64,000 bases of DNA from NCBI GenBank assembly GCA_021847835.1, contig JAJZPR010000007.1, forward strand, positions 1 to 64,000, in the 5' to 3' direction. A program made the position numbers and the translations under genes. The stretch's first letter is position 1, and each line of letters starts with the position of its first letter. The DNA is from Pseudomonadota bacterium (lineage in GTDB: Bacteria > Pseudomonadota > Gammaproteobacteria > Burkholderiales > Thiobacillaceae). The notes under the pieces were generated by a model that saw only the letters and a list, made by a program, of their open reading frames with translations, searched no databases and was not told the origin of the DNA. Shown in pieces: positions 44,458 through 54,880 of the stretch.

Positions 44458-46011
44458 ATGATCCCAGACATGCATCCCCCCGGCAGCACGACCATGACCG
44501 ACCAACTTTCCGCCTGGCTCGATGGGCGCAAGGCCTGGTTTTTCATCGGGCTGATCGGCGCCTATGTCGCGCTGCATTTCCTGCTGCGCGTCGTTTTCTC
44601 GCCGGTCATCGGCACTGATGACGTCACCCAGGCCATTTACGCCCAGGTGCTCGCCTGGGGCTACGAATTCAGGCAGCCGCCGCTCTATACCTGGCTGCAA
44701 TGGGGCAGCGACCGTTTGATTGGCGTGGGTGTGGCCAGCCACGCCTTCCTCAAGTATCTGCTGCTGTTCCTCACCTATCTGTTCCTGTACCTCGTCGCCA
44801 GGCAAGTCCATGCGCGCCAGAGCACGGCCATCATCGCCGCCGCCTCGCTTGGGCTCACCTACCCCTTCGCCGTCAGCATCCATCAGGGGGTGACGCACTC
44901 GATTCTGTTGACCGCGCTGATTGCGGCCTCGGTATGGGCTTTCATCCGGCTGGAACGGCGGCCGAGCCTGCCGGGCTACCTGGGCCTGGGCCTGCTGCTG
45001 GGGCTGGGGGTGTTCTCGAAATACGGCTTCCTGGTGTTTGCCGGCGCCTTTCTGCTCGCGGCCTTGAGCCTGCCGCGTTACCGCCGCGTGCTGCTCGACC
45101 GCCGCATGCTGCTCGCCCTGGCCATCGTCATTTTGATCGCATTGCCGCCTCTCCTCTGGCTGATCGAGAGGCAAACCGACACGCTGGCCGCAGCCGCAGC
45201 GCTGGGGCCGAAAACGGCCCAGGCCTCCACATTGCCGCCGCGCCTGGCGAACCTGGCCAGCCTCCTCAGTTCCATCGTGCAGTTCCTGGCCCCGCTGTGG
45301 CTGTTCCTGCTGATCTTTTTCCCCAAGGCGCTGCGCCGGACCGAGGCGCAGCCGGGCATGAACGAAGATGCCGCCCGCCTGCTGGGCCGCACGCTGGCGA
45401 TTTCGCTCGCCCTGCTGGTGCTCGCCATGCTCGCGGGCCTGCTCGGCAAGGTGCAGCCGCGCTGGATGCATGCGTTCTTGCTGCTGTTCCCGCTCTACTT
45501 CTTTGCCCGTGCCGAGAAAGCCTATGCGCAAGGGGTGGCCAGGCGAGGCTATGTCATCACGCTGGCGGCGATTCCCGTCCTCGTCATCGTGCTGTGGGCC
45601 GGTCAGACCTATCTGGGGCCGTCCCTTGGCAAGGCGACGCGCTTCCACGCGCCGTATGACCAACTGGCCCGCCACCTGCAGGAGGGAAACCCGGAACCCG
45701 GGCTGATCGTCGCCGGCGACGAATACCTGGCCGGCAATCTGCGCCTGTATTTTCCGCAGGCGGCCGTGATCGCCGCCAGCTTCCCCTTCAGCCCGCCGGC
45801 GCCCGCGCAGGGCGGCTGCCTGCTGGTCTGGAACACGGCCGCCGGTGCCTCGCTGCCGCCGCCACTGGAGAAATTCCTCGTGCAGGCGCCAGGCGCGTCG
45901 GCGGCAGGCATGAAAGTCTGGAAGGGGCTCTACCGCCATTCCAGCCGCGACTTCCTGGAAGCGGCTTACCTTGCCCTGCCCCGCGAAGCATGCAGAACAA
46001 GTCCTGAATAG
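44458..46011 (+). CDS. ArnT/PMT-like membrane glycosyltransferase
   Basis: A 517-residue protein of the GT39/GT83 group with about ten membrane spans and a C-terminal periplasmic domain. The loop after the first span holds the acidic pair in VIGTDDVTQAIYAQVLAWGY, and FRQPPLYTWLQW is the conserved periplasmic stretch. It should use a polyprenyl-phosphate sugar to modify lipid A, glycan or protein. The start could also be 12 codons later (MTDQLSAW). Confidence 0.85.
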   Translation: MIPDMHPPGSTTMTDQLSAWLDGRKAWFFIGLIGAYVALHFLLRVVFSPVIGTDDVTQAIYAQVLAWGYEFRQPPLYTWLQWGSDRLIGVGVASHAFLKYLLLFLTYLFLYLVARQVHARQSTAIIAAASLGLTYPFAVSIHQGVTHSILLTALIAASVWAFIRLERRPSLPGYLGLGLLLGLGVFSKYGFLVFAGAFLLAALSLPRYRRVLLDRRMLLALAIVILIALPPLLWLIERQTDTLAAAAALGPKTAQASTLPPRLANLASLLSSIVQFLAPLWLFLLIFFPKALRRTEAQPGMNEDAARLLGRTLAISLALLVLAMLAGLLGKVQPRWMHAFLLLFPLYFFARAEKAYAQGVARRGYVITLAAIPVLVIVLWAGQTYLGPSLGKATRFHAPYDQLARHLQEGNPEPGLIVAGDEYLAGNLRLYFPQAAVIAASFPFSPPAPAQGGCLLVWNTAAGASLPPPLEKFLVQAPGASAAGMKVWKGLYRHSSRDFLEAAYLALPREACRTSPE

Positions 46012-46040
46012 GGCGCATTCATTGATGGGAAACATGAATT

Positions 46041-46085
46041 CTTGACATCGGCCCCCTCCCCCGCAAGCGGGGAAGGAGTGTCAAG
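46041..46085. terminator. decayed palindromic repeat between convergent genes
   Basis: CTTGACA (46041-46047) and TGTCAAG (46079-46085) flank a repeat core CTCCCCCGCAAGCGGGG. The whole can fold as one long stem between the ArnT-like gene and the convergent hisG, so it may serve as a terminator although no clear T-tract follows. Confidence 0.5.
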
Positions 46086-46099
46086 TTGCTTGTTTCGGA

Positions 46100-46747
46100 T
46101 CAAGAATCCTTGTTCTTGATCGCCCCGGAAAAGGCCTCGAACAGCGGTTTCAGCATCTCCCGCTTGGTCTTGAGCGAAGCCCGGTTCACCACCAGACGCG
46201 AACTGATGTCGGTGATGTGCTCGACCGCGACCAGTCCGTTGGCCTTGAGCGTGCCGCCGGTGGAAACCAGGTCGACGATGGCGTCGGCCAGCCCCACCAG
46301 CGGGGCCAGTTCCATGGAGCCGTAGAGCTTGATGAGGTCGACGTGCACGCCCTTGGAGGCGAAATGCTCGCGCGCGGTGCTGACGTACTTGGTGGCGACG
46401 CGGATGCGCGCGCCCTCCTTCACCCGGCCCGCGTAGTCGAAGCCTTCGCGCACGGCCACCATCATGCGGCAGCGCGCGATCTTGAGATCCAGCGGCTGGT
46501 ACAGGCCCTCGCCGCCGTGCTCGATCAGCACGTCGCGACCGGCGATGCCCATGTCGGCGCCGCCATGCTGCACGTAGGTCGGCACGTCGGTGGCGCGCAC
46601 GATGAGCAATCGCACATCCTCGCGGTTGGTGGGGATGATGAGCTTGCGCGAGGCTTCCGGATCTTCGGCCGGGGTGACGCCGGCCGCCGCCAAGAGCGGC
46701 CTGGTTTCCTCGAAAATGCGTCCTTTGGAAAGGGCGATGGTGATCAT
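46100..46747 (-). CDS. hisG: ATP phosphoribosyltransferase, short form
   Basis: A 215-residue HisG, first step of histidine synthesis: [18 protein letters not shown], then [13 protein letters not shown] and [19 protein letters not shown]. It lacks the C-terminal regulatory domain of the long form, so it should need HisZ, which is not in the window. An 8-bp hairpin (ATCAAGAA/TTCTTGAT, 46099-46120) spans its stop codon. Confidence 0.96.
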   Translation of the reverse strand: MITIALSKGRIFEETRPLLAAAGVTPAEDPEASRKLIIPTNREDVRLLIVRATDVPTYVQHGGADMGIAGRDVLIEHGGEGLYQPLDLKIARCRMMVAVREGFDYAGRVKEGARIRVATKYVSTAREHFASKGVHVDLIKLYGSMELAPLVGLADAIVDLVSTGGTLKANGLVAVEHITDISSRLVVNRASLKTKREMLKPLFEAFSGAIKNKDS

Positions 46748-46748
46748 G

Positions 46749-48238
<1,490 letters not shown>

Positions 48239-48240
48239 TG

Positions 48241-49014
48241 TCAATGCCTCAGTTTGTAGCCGCGCTTGAGCAGCAGCAGGGTAAACCCGGATATTGCCAT
48301 AAAGCAGACGGCCACGACCAGCAGGCTCAGGCCCGGCGCCACGTCGGAATGGCCGAAGAAGCCCCAGCGGAAGCCGTCGATCATGTAGAACACCGGATTC
48401 CAGTGCGAGGTCGCCTGCCAGAAGGGCGGCAGCGAATGGATCGAATAGAACACGCCGGACAGGAAGGTGAGCGGCATGATGAGGAAGTTCTGGAAGGCCG
48501 CGAGCTGGTCGAACTTGTCCGCCCACATGCCGGCGATGATGCCGAGCGCGGCGAGGATGCCGGTGGAGAGGACGGTCAACGCCAGCAGCCAGAACGGATG
48601 CATCAAGGGCAGATCGGCGAACCACACGGTCACCAGGCCCACGCCCACGCCCACCACCACGCCGCGGATGACCGCGGCCAGCAGGTAGGCCGAAAAGAAT
48701 TCCAGGTAGGACAGCGGCGCCACCAGCACGAACACGATGTTGCCGGTGATCTTGGACTGGATGAGGCTGGAGGAGCTGTTGGCGAAGGCGTTCTGCAGCA
48801 TGGACATCATGATGAGGCCCGGCACCAGGAAGGTGGTGTAGCTCACGCCGGGATAGACCTGCACGCGCTCTTCCAGCACATGCGAGAAGATCAGCAGATA
48901 CAGCATGGCCGTGACCACCGGCGCCAGGATGGTCTGGAATGCCACCTTCCAGAAGCGCAGCAGTTCCTTGTAGAGCAGGGTCGTGAATCCGGTCATTGCT
49001 GTCCGCTCAAGCAT
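48241..49014 (-). CDS. ABC-2 type transporter permease
   Basis: A 257-residue membrane protein with six spans: YLLIFSHVLEERVQVYPGVS, FLVPGLIMMSMLQNAFANSS, then FLSGVFYSIHSLPPFWQATS. It is the YadH/DrrB-type exporter partner of the ATPase upstream, overlapping it by 8 bases. Substrate unknown; the mla-linked location suggests envelope lipid or polysaccharide export. Confidence 0.9.
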   Translation of the reverse strand: MLERTAMTGFTTLLYKELLRFWKVAFQTILAPVVTAMLYLLIFSHVLEERVQVYPGVSYTTFLVPGLIMMSMLQNAFANSSSSLIQSKITGNIVFVLVAPLSYLEFFSAYLLAAVIRGVVVGVGVGLVTVWFADLPLMHPFWLLALTVLSTGILAALGIIAGMWADKFDQLAAFQNFLIMPLTFLSGVFYSIHSLPPFWQATSHWNPVFYMIDGFRWGFFGHSDVAPGLSLLVVAVCFMAISGFTLLLLKRGYKLRH

Positions 49015-49897
49015 TCTGGATGATTTCGGTGAACACGTCTTCGAGATCCGGCTCGAGCAGCTGCATTTCCAGCACCCGCCGGCCGGCTGTGCGAATACTT
49101 GTCAGCATGGCCTCCAGCTCGGCGTAATCCTGGAAGGGAAGCAGCCAGCAACTGCCCTGGCCGCGCTTGAGGCCAAGCGACGCAGGCGGTTCACCATCCA
49201 GCTTGAACTGCGCCTGGTGGCCATGGCGGCGCGACAGCAGATTGCGCGTGCTGTCCAGCGCCACCAGCCTGCCCTGCTTGAGCATGGCGATGCGCTGGCA
49301 CAGCGTTTGCGCCTCTTCCAGGTAGTGCGTGGTCAGCACCACGGTATGGCCTTCGCGGTTCAGGCTCTGGATGAACTGCCACAGGGTCTGGCGCAGGTCC
49401 ACGTCGACGCCGGCGGTGGGCTCGTCGAGCACGATCACCGGCGGCTTGTGCACCAGCGCCTGCGCCACCAGCACGCGGCGCTTCATGCCGCCGGAAAGCG
49501 CGCGCATGTTCTTGTCGGCATGCGCGGTCAGGCCCAGGCTGTGCAGCACGTGCTCGATCCAGTCGTCGTTTTTGCGGATGCCGAAATAGCCGGACTGCAC
49601 GCGCAGCACTTCTCGCGCGGTGAAAAACGGGTCGTAGACCAGTTCCTGCGGCACCACGCCCAGCGCGCGGCGCGACCGGGCGTAGTCGCGCGCGACGTCG
49701 AAGCCCATGACCTCGGCCGTGCCCTGGCTCGCCCGCACCAGTCCCGCCAGGATGTTGATGAGCGTGGTCTTGCCCGCGCCGTTGGGGCCGAGCAGGCCGA
49801 AGAACTCGCCCTGCTTGACTTCGAGATCGACGCCGTCCAAAGCGCGCGCCTGCCGGTACTGCTTGACCAGGCCGGCCACTCTCAGCGCGGCGCTCAT
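49007..49897 (-). CDS. ABC transporter ATP-binding protein
   Basis: A 296-residue ATPase of the YadG/DrrA type: Walker A GPNGAGKTT, signature LSGGMKRRV, Walker B VIVLDEPTAGVD, H-loop TTHYLEEA, and a C-terminal extension. Start at 49897 (MSAALRV) overlaps the mlaB stop as ATGA. Confidence 0.93.
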   Translation of the reverse strand: MSAALRVAGLVKQYRQARALDGVDLEVKQGEFFGLLGPNGAGKTTLINILAGLVRASQGTAEVMGFDVARDYARSRRALGVVPQELVYDPFFTAREVLRVQSGYFGIRKNDDWIEHVLHSLGLTAHADKNMRALSGGMKRRVLVAQALVHKPPVIVLDEPTAGVDVDLRQTLWQFIQSLNREGHTVVLTTHYLEEAQTLCQRIAMLKQGRLVALDSTRNLLSRRHGHQAQFKLDGEPPASLGLKRGQGSCWLLPFQDYAELEAMLTSIRTAGRRVLEMQLLEPDLEDVFTEIIQNA

Positions 49898-50166
49898 AAC
49901 TGATCGGCTACGCCGTAAAGTGAAGCCAGGCTCAGGAGGCTGGGGGGGAGACCGGTGACTTTGAGGCTTTTCTGCTGCGCCGCGGCTTCGCGCTTGCAGG
50001 CGAGAATGAGCCCGAGCGCGGAAGAATCGACATTGGCTATCGCGCTGCAATCAAGCGTGTCCACCCCGGACTGCACCAGCGGGCGGATTTTTTCCAGCAA
50101 ACCGGGAACCGTGTCGAGGGTGACATCGCCGCCCAGCCGGCACAGCCCGTCCTGCCGCTCGATCAT
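49894..50166 (-). CDS. mlaB: STAS-domain protein MlaB
   Basis: A 90-residue STAS protein, cytosolic regulator/assembly factor of the MlaFE phospholipid transporter. LDCSAIANVDSSALGLIL holds the conserved Ser of the domain. ATGA overlaps on both sides. Confidence 0.9.
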   Translation of the reverse strand: MIERQDGLCRLGGDVTLDTVPGLLEKIRPLVQSGVDTLDCSAIANVDSSALGLILACKREAAAQQKSLKVTGLPPSLLSLASLYGVADQL

Positions 50167-50867
50167 GCGTACGGAGCCGTTGCCGCGGCCGGGCCCGTGG
50201 AGGCCGACGGCTTGGACTTGACCGGCTTGGCGGGGGCGGGGCTTCCGTTGTCAGGCTGCGCCCCGGCCTTTTCCAGGCTGCGGGATTTGGCTTCCAGCAT
50301 GGAGATCAGCCCGTCTATGCCGGACTGGCGGATGGTGCTGGCAAACGAGGAGCGGTAATTGATCACCAGGCTTACGCCGTCGATGGACACATCATAGACC
50401 TTCCAGCCGAATGAGGTCTTGTGCATTTCGTAATTGATGGGAATGGGCTTGCCGCCCGGCTGCTTGACCTCGGTCAGCACCGTGACTTCGGTGGCGTCCG
50501 GCTGCATGGAGAACGGCTTGAAATCGACGGTTTGGTTGCTGAACGCGGTGAGCGACGTGGCATAGGTGCGCACCAGCAGGGCGCGGAACTCCTTCACCAG
50601 GGCCTGCTTCTGCTTGGGGCTGGCGGCATTCCAGTGCTTGCCCAAGGCGAGCTGGGTCATGCGGTTGAAGTCGAAATGCGGCAGCACCTTGGCCTCCACC
50701 AGACTGTAGACCTTCTGGACGTTGCCGCCCTGAATCTCCTTGTCGGCCTTGAGGATGGCCAGCACTTCCTGGGTGGTGGTCCTGGCGAGCGCGTCCGGCG
50801 ACGGCTCGGCCGCCCATGCCGCCATGGGCAGCAGGCTTGTCAGCAGGACTAGAATGGCACGCAACAT
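50163..50867 (-). CDS. mlaC: periplasmic phospholipid-binding protein MlaC
   Basis: A 234-residue exported protein (signal peptide about 1-19, AWA-AEP) of the Ttg2D/MlaC family: VLPHFDFNRMTQLALGKHW, LLVRTYATSLTAF, then VSLVINYRSSFASTIRQSGI (including GVSL before VINY). It ferries phospholipid between membranes. The C-terminal 35 residues are a Pro/Ala/Ser tail of low complexity. Confidence 0.93.
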   Translation of the reverse strand: MLRAILVLLTSLLPMAAWAAEPSPDALARTTTQEVLAILKADKEIQGGNVQKVYSLVEAKVLPHFDFNRMTQLALGKHWNAASPKQKQALVKEFRALLVRTYATSLTAFSNQTVDFKPFSMQPDATEVTVLTEVKQPGGKPIPINYEMHKTSFGWKVYDVSIDGVSLVINYRSSFASTIRQSGIDGLISMLEAKSRSLEKAGAQPDNGSPAPAKPVKSKPSASTGPAAATAPYA

Positions 50868-50910
50868 GGCTTCTCCCGAAAGCTGTCGTTAGTATGCTGA
50901 CCGCTGGAAA

Positions 50911-52275
50911 CTATTTCTGTTCCCCGATGAGCTTGTCGATCTGCGCCACGTTCACGTTGTAATCGTTCACGGTGCGCAGGTATTCGGTCTGCGCCAGCAC
51001 ATAGCTCTTGATGGCTTCGGCCAGCCTGTCGCCTTTTTCCAGGCCGGCGGAGAAGTCCGCCATCGCGGCGATGACCCAGCGCCGCGCCGAGGCCGCGCCT
51101 TCCGCGAGGTCCTTCTGCGCATCGAAATTCGCCTTGGCATTGGCATAGGCTTCACCGACTTCGAAGGGAATCCCCCTCAGCGCGAACTGCTTTTTCTGGT
51201 TGAGCGCCTCGAGTTCGGCCTGCGCCTGGGTCACGCGAGCCGAACCCACGTCGAAGGCACCTTCCCACCTGATGCCGACCACCGGGGTCAGGCCGCCGCC
51301 GTTGAAGGGATCGTAAAGGTGGGGATTTTCCAGGTGTTCGCGCCGCGAGGCGTAGTTGTACGAGCCCACCACCCCCGCGTAGATATCCGGCATGAGGTCG
51401 GCCTTCTTGGCCGCCACCAGGGCGCGCTTGGCCTTGAGGCCGGCTTCCAGCTGCTGCATTTCCGGCCGTTCGGCCAGCGCACGGGCCTGGAGATCTGCGA
51501 GAGCGGCGGCCGGGAAAGGCGCGGGTTCGAGTCTTTCATCCGCCACCGACAAGGGCGCATCGAGGCCGACTCCGGTCAGCACCTTGAGTCCGTCGAGACT
51601 GATCTTTTCCACGGCGCGGGCCTGGTGCACGTATTTGCCGACGAGTCCCCGCGTCGCCTGCAGCGAATAGAGTTCGGCCTGGGTGACTTCGCCGGTTTCG
51701 TTCTTGAGTGCGCGCTGGGCGCGGCTGATCGAGCTCTCCAGGCGGCTTTGCATGTCCTCCAGGAACAGGCGGGTGTCGCGCGCGGTCAGGTAGCCGTAAT
51801 AGGCGCGCTTGGTGTCGAACACGGTCTCGGCCCGGCTCTGGCGCACGTCGCCGCGCTTGATGTCGATGTTGCCCGCGGCGGCTTCGCCGTAGGCGTCGAC
51901 CTTGCCGAAGGTGTAGAGCGGCTTGATCAGGGCGAGTTCGACATGGGTCCAGTCGGACAGGCCGTTCCAGTCGTCGCCATCCGTGCGCGGCGTGGTGCCC
52001 GAATAGGCTCCGCCCTGGTAGAAGCCGCCCTCGACCTGCTTGGTCAGGCCGATGAAGGCATTGGCGCTGATGCGCCAGCCTTCGTTGCCCTTCACTTCGG
52101 CCAGCAGGCCGCGCGCGGCCTCGACCAGGGCTTCCCGCTCCTTGATGCGAGGATCGGCGGAAAGGCTCATGTCCACGGCCTGCTGCAGGTTGACGGTCTG
52201 CGCTGCGGAAATGCCGGAAAACAGCATGCCGGCGGCAAATAAAGCCAGCGCGAGCTTGTTATTGTGCGGTTTCAT
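50911..52275 (-). CDS. TolC-family outer membrane protein
   Basis: A 454-residue outer-membrane efflux-type protein with signal peptide (about 1-24, SAAQT) and two OEP repeats rich in long helices (EREALVEAARGLLAEVKGNE; ARALAERPEMQQLEAGLKAK). It sits between mlaD and mlaC, where many betaproteobacteria have mlaA. It overlaps mlaD by 17 bases, so it is a true operon member. Whether it serves the Mla system or the ABC exporter downstream is not known. Confidence 0.9.
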   Translation of the reverse strand: MKPHNNKLALALFAAGMLFSGISAAQTVNLQQAVDMSLSADPRIKEREALVEAARGLLAEVKGNEGWRISANAFIGLTKQVEGGFYQGGAYSGTTPRTDGDDWNGLSDWTHVELALIKPLYTFGKVDAYGEAAAGNIDIKRGDVRQSRAETVFDTKRAYYGYLTARDTRLFLEDMQSRLESSISRAQRALKNETGEVTQAELYSLQATRGLVGKYVHQARAVEKISLDGLKVLTGVGLDAPLSVADERLEPAPFPAAALADLQARALAERPEMQQLEAGLKAKRALVAAKKADLMPDIYAGVVGSYNYASRREHLENPHLYDPFNGGGLTPVVGIRWEGAFDVGSARVTQAQAELEALNQKKQFALRGIPFEVGEAYANAKANFDAQKDLAEGAASARRWVIAAMADFSAGLEKGDRLAEAIKSYVLAQTEYLRTVNDYNVNVAQIDKLIGEQK

Positions 52276-52738
52276 TGGCCGCTCCTTCCTGAGCCTTGTT
52301 GTAAAGAAACTGTCCGATCAGGTTTTCCAGCACCACGGCCGACTGGGTCAGCTTCACCCGATCCCCATTCACCAATTTTACGCTATCGCCGCCGGCTTCC
52401 AAGCCGACATACTGCTCGCCCAGCAGGCCCGAGGTCAGGATGGCGGCCGACGTGTCCTTGGGGAAGGCATAGCGCTTGTCCAGGCTGAGGACGACTTCGG
52501 CCTCGTAGGCCTTGTCGTCGAAGCTGATCGCCGTCACCCTGCCCACCACCACGCCGGCGCTCTTCACCGGCGCCCGCACCTTGAGGCCGCCGATGTTGTC
52601 GAAATGCGCCGTCACCTGGTAGCTGTCAGCCATACTTACGGAACTCATGCTGCCCACCTTGAGCGCAAGAAACAGCAGGGCGCCTATGCCCGCCACCACG
52701 AACAACCCGACCCACAGGTCCAGCCAAGCCCTGCTCAT
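52259..52738 (-). CDS. mlaD: MCE-domain protein MlaD
   Basis: A 159-residue inner-membrane-anchored protein: one N-terminal span (LWVGLFVVAGIGALLFLALK) and an MCE domain (VTAHFDNIGGLKVRAPVKSA, GVVVGRV, TSGLLGEQYVGLEAGG). It forms the hexameric periplasmic ring of the MlaFEDB complex. Confidence 0.95.
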   Translation of the reverse strand: MSRAWLDLWVGLFVVAGIGALLFLALKVGSMSSVSMADSYQVTAHFDNIGGLKVRAPVKSAGVVVGRVTAISFDDKAYEAEVVLSLDKRYAFPKDTSAAILTSGLLGEQYVGLEAGGDSVKLVNGDRVKLTQSAVVLENLIGQFLYNKAQEGAANETAQ

Positions 52739-53532
52739 CAGCCTACCCCCCGAAACATGAATGCCGTCAATACAAAATCCAGCGCCAGGATGGCCAGGCT
52801 GGAAGTCACCACCGTGCGGGTGGTCGCGCGCGACACGCCCTCCGCCGTCGGCGGCGCGTCGTAGCCTTCGAACAGCGCGATCGCGGTCACCGCCACGCCG
52901 AACACCACGCTCTTGATCACGCCGTTGAGAATGTCTTCCTCGAAGTCCACCTGGGCCTGCATCTGCGACCAGAAGCTGCCCTCGTCCACGCCGATCAGCA
53001 CCACGCCGACCAGATAGCCGCCGAAGATGCCCGTGGCCGAGAACAAGGCCGCCAGCATGGGCATGGAAACCACTCCGGCCCAGAAGCGCGGCGCCACCAC
53101 CCGCGCCACCGGGTCCACCGCCATCATTTCCATGGCGGCCAGCTGCTCGGTCGCCTTCATCAGGCCGATTTCGGCGGTGATCGCCGAGCCGGCACGGCTG
53201 GCGAACAACAAGGCCGCCACCACCGGCCCCAGTTCGCGCACCAGCGACAGCGCCACCAGCACGCCCAGGGCCGATTCGGAACCATAGGTTTGCAGGGTTT
53301 CATAGCCCTGCAAACCCAGCACCATGCCGACGAACAGCCCCGACACCAGGATGATGATGAGCGAGAGCACGCCGGCGAAATAGATTTCCCGGATGGTGAG
53401 TCCGAAACGTCGGAACGCCATGCCGGAGTGCAGCAGGATGGCCACAAAGAAGCGCGCGGCATACCCCATGCGCGACACCGCTTCCCGCGTGCGCTTTCCC
53501 AGGCTGGCGATCGCACGCAATGGCGCGATCAC
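52738..53532 (-). CDS. mlaE: MlaE permease
   Basis: A 264-residue permease of the MlaE family: QIYFAG-like [19 protein letters not shown], then [20 protein letters not shown] and [20 protein letters not shown]. It is the transmembrane part of the Mla ABC system; ATGA overlap with mlaF and a 1-base junction with mlaD. Confidence 0.96.
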   Translation of the reverse strand: MIAPLRAIASLGKRTREAVSRMGYAARFFVAILLHSGMAFRRFGLTIREIYFAGVLSLIIILVSGLFVGMVLGLQGYETLQTYGSESALGVLVALSLVRELGPVVAALLFASRAGSAITAEIGLMKATEQLAAMEMMAVDPVARVVAPRFWAGVVSMPMLAALFSATGIFGGYLVGVVLIGVDEGSFWSQMQAQVDFEEDILNGVIKSVVFGVAVTAIALFEGYDAPPTAEGVSRATTRTVVTSSLAILALDFVLTAFMFRGVG

Positions 53533-54326
53533 AGGCCCAGCCTCAGGTCTTCGGCGTACGGGCGGGCCGGGTAATGGAAGGGCACCGGGCCGTCCGGCTC
53601 TCCATGCACGAACTGGTGCACGAAAGGCAGCCCCGAGGCGCGCATCTCCTCCGGCGTACCCTCCGCCTCGATCACGCCTTCCGACACGAAATAGACGTAA
53701 TCCACGATTTTCAGCGACTCCTGCACGTCATGCGTCACCACGATGGAAGTCAGCCCCAGGGTGTCGGTGAGCCGGCGGATGAGGTTGCCGATCACCCCGA
53801 GCGAAATCGGATCGAGTCCGGCAAAGGGCTCGTCGTACATGACCAGCATGGGTTCCAGCGCGATGGCGCGCGCCAGCGCCACGCGCCGCGCCATGCCGCC
53901 GGAAAGCTCGGAAGGCATGAGATCCGCCGCGCCGCGCAGGCCGACGGCATGCAGCTTCATCAATACCAAATCGCGGATGATCTCCTCCGGCAGGCGGGTA
54001 TGCTCGCGCAACTGAAAGGCGACGTTGTCGAATACGCTCATGTCGGTGAACAGCGCGCCGAACTGGAACAGCATGCCCATCTTGCGGCGCAGCTGGTAGA
54101 GGCCGTCCGCATCCAGCTCGCCCACTTCCTGGCCCGCCACCCGAACGCTTCCGCTGTTGGCCCTGATCTGGCCGCCGATCAGGCGCAGCAGGGTGGTCTT
54201 GCCGCAGCCGCTGCTGCCCATGATGGCGATGACCTGGCCGCGGCGGGCAGCCAGACTGATCCCCTTCAGGACCGGCCGGGCGTTGTAGCCGAAGGTGACA
54301 TCTTTTATCTCTACCAGATTGTCCAA
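53529..54326 (-). CDS. mlaF: MlaF ATPase
   Basis: A 265-residue ABC ATPase: Walker [10 protein letters not shown], signature LSGGMARRV, Walker [15 protein letters not shown]-loop VVTHDVQES. First gene of the mla operon; the 64-base gap to the DUF72-like gene is AT-richer and may hold the promoter. Confidence 0.96.
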   Translation of the reverse strand: MDNLVEIKDVTFGYNARPVLKGISLAARRGQVIAIMGSSGCGKTTLLRLIGGQIRANSGSVRVAGQEVGELDADGLYQLRRKMGMLFQFGALFTDMSVFDNVAFQLREHTRLPEEIIRDLVLMKLHAVGLRGAADLMPSELSGGMARRVALARAIALEPMLVMYDEPFAGLDPISLGVIGNLIRRLTDTLGLTSIVVTHDVQESLKIVDYVYFVSEGVIEAEGTPEEMRASGLPFVHQFVHGEPDGPVPFHYPARPYAEDLRLGL

Positions 54327-54390
54327 AGCTCTGGCCCTTGGTGTTTTTGATTTGGCATCATTTTATCGGAAGCCCGCCCGCCGATGGCCA

Positions 54391-54849
54391 TCAGACTCCC
54401 AGAACTTCCATCAACTGGCCCGCCTGCCTCAATTGCGCCAGCGCGCCGTCACGGGAAATCACGTACAGGGGCGCCCCGCCGTGCGCGGCTTTTTGCATGC
54501 GCCGTGCCAGCTCGCGCAAGTCCGCCTCCCCTTCGAGACAGACGATGTCCAGTTGGCTTTCCGCTATGCCGCGTTCGCCGAAACGGCGGGCCTTGGCCGC
54601 ATCCTGCTCGTCGAAGGTTTCCGGCGCACCCAGCACGAAGCGGAATCTCTCCAGGGTGTCGTCCAGCCAGCCGGCCACCTCCGCATCGGTGGCGTTTTTC
54701 CACAGCGCATGGGGCAAATACACGCAGCGGAACCGGGTGTTGTAGAAAGACAACTGCCAGTCCTCTGGCAAGTCCTCGGGGTAGAAATCCCCCTTCCATG
54801 CCGCATGCGCCCAGCCTACCGCGCCCAGATAAACGAGGTAATCGCTCAT
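54391..54849 (-). CDS. short DUF72-related protein
   Basis: A 152-residue protein whose first half follows DUF72: VGWAHAAWKGDFYPEDLPED then WQLSFYNTRFRCVYLP. Typical DUF72 proteins have about 230-300 residues with a TIM-barrel; here roughly half remains, yet the frame is intact, with no disablement seen. Follows cysS by 31 bases on the same strand. Confidence 0.65.
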   Translation of the reverse strand: MSDYLVYLGAVGWAHAAWKGDFYPEDLPEDWQLSFYNTRFRCVYLPHALWKNATDAEVAGWLDDTLERFRFVLGAPETFDEQDAAKARRFGERGIAESQLDIVCLEGEADLRELARRMQKAAHGGAPLYVISRDGALAQLRQAGQLMEVLGV

Positions 54850-54880
54850 TTCATTGCAATCGCGGCAAGCCCTTGCCGGC

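Noticed and set aside
43276-46035. 919-residue open frame opposite the GT10 and ArnT-like genes
   Set aside because: Antisense to two well-supported glycosyltransferase genes; composition is that of a shadow frame.
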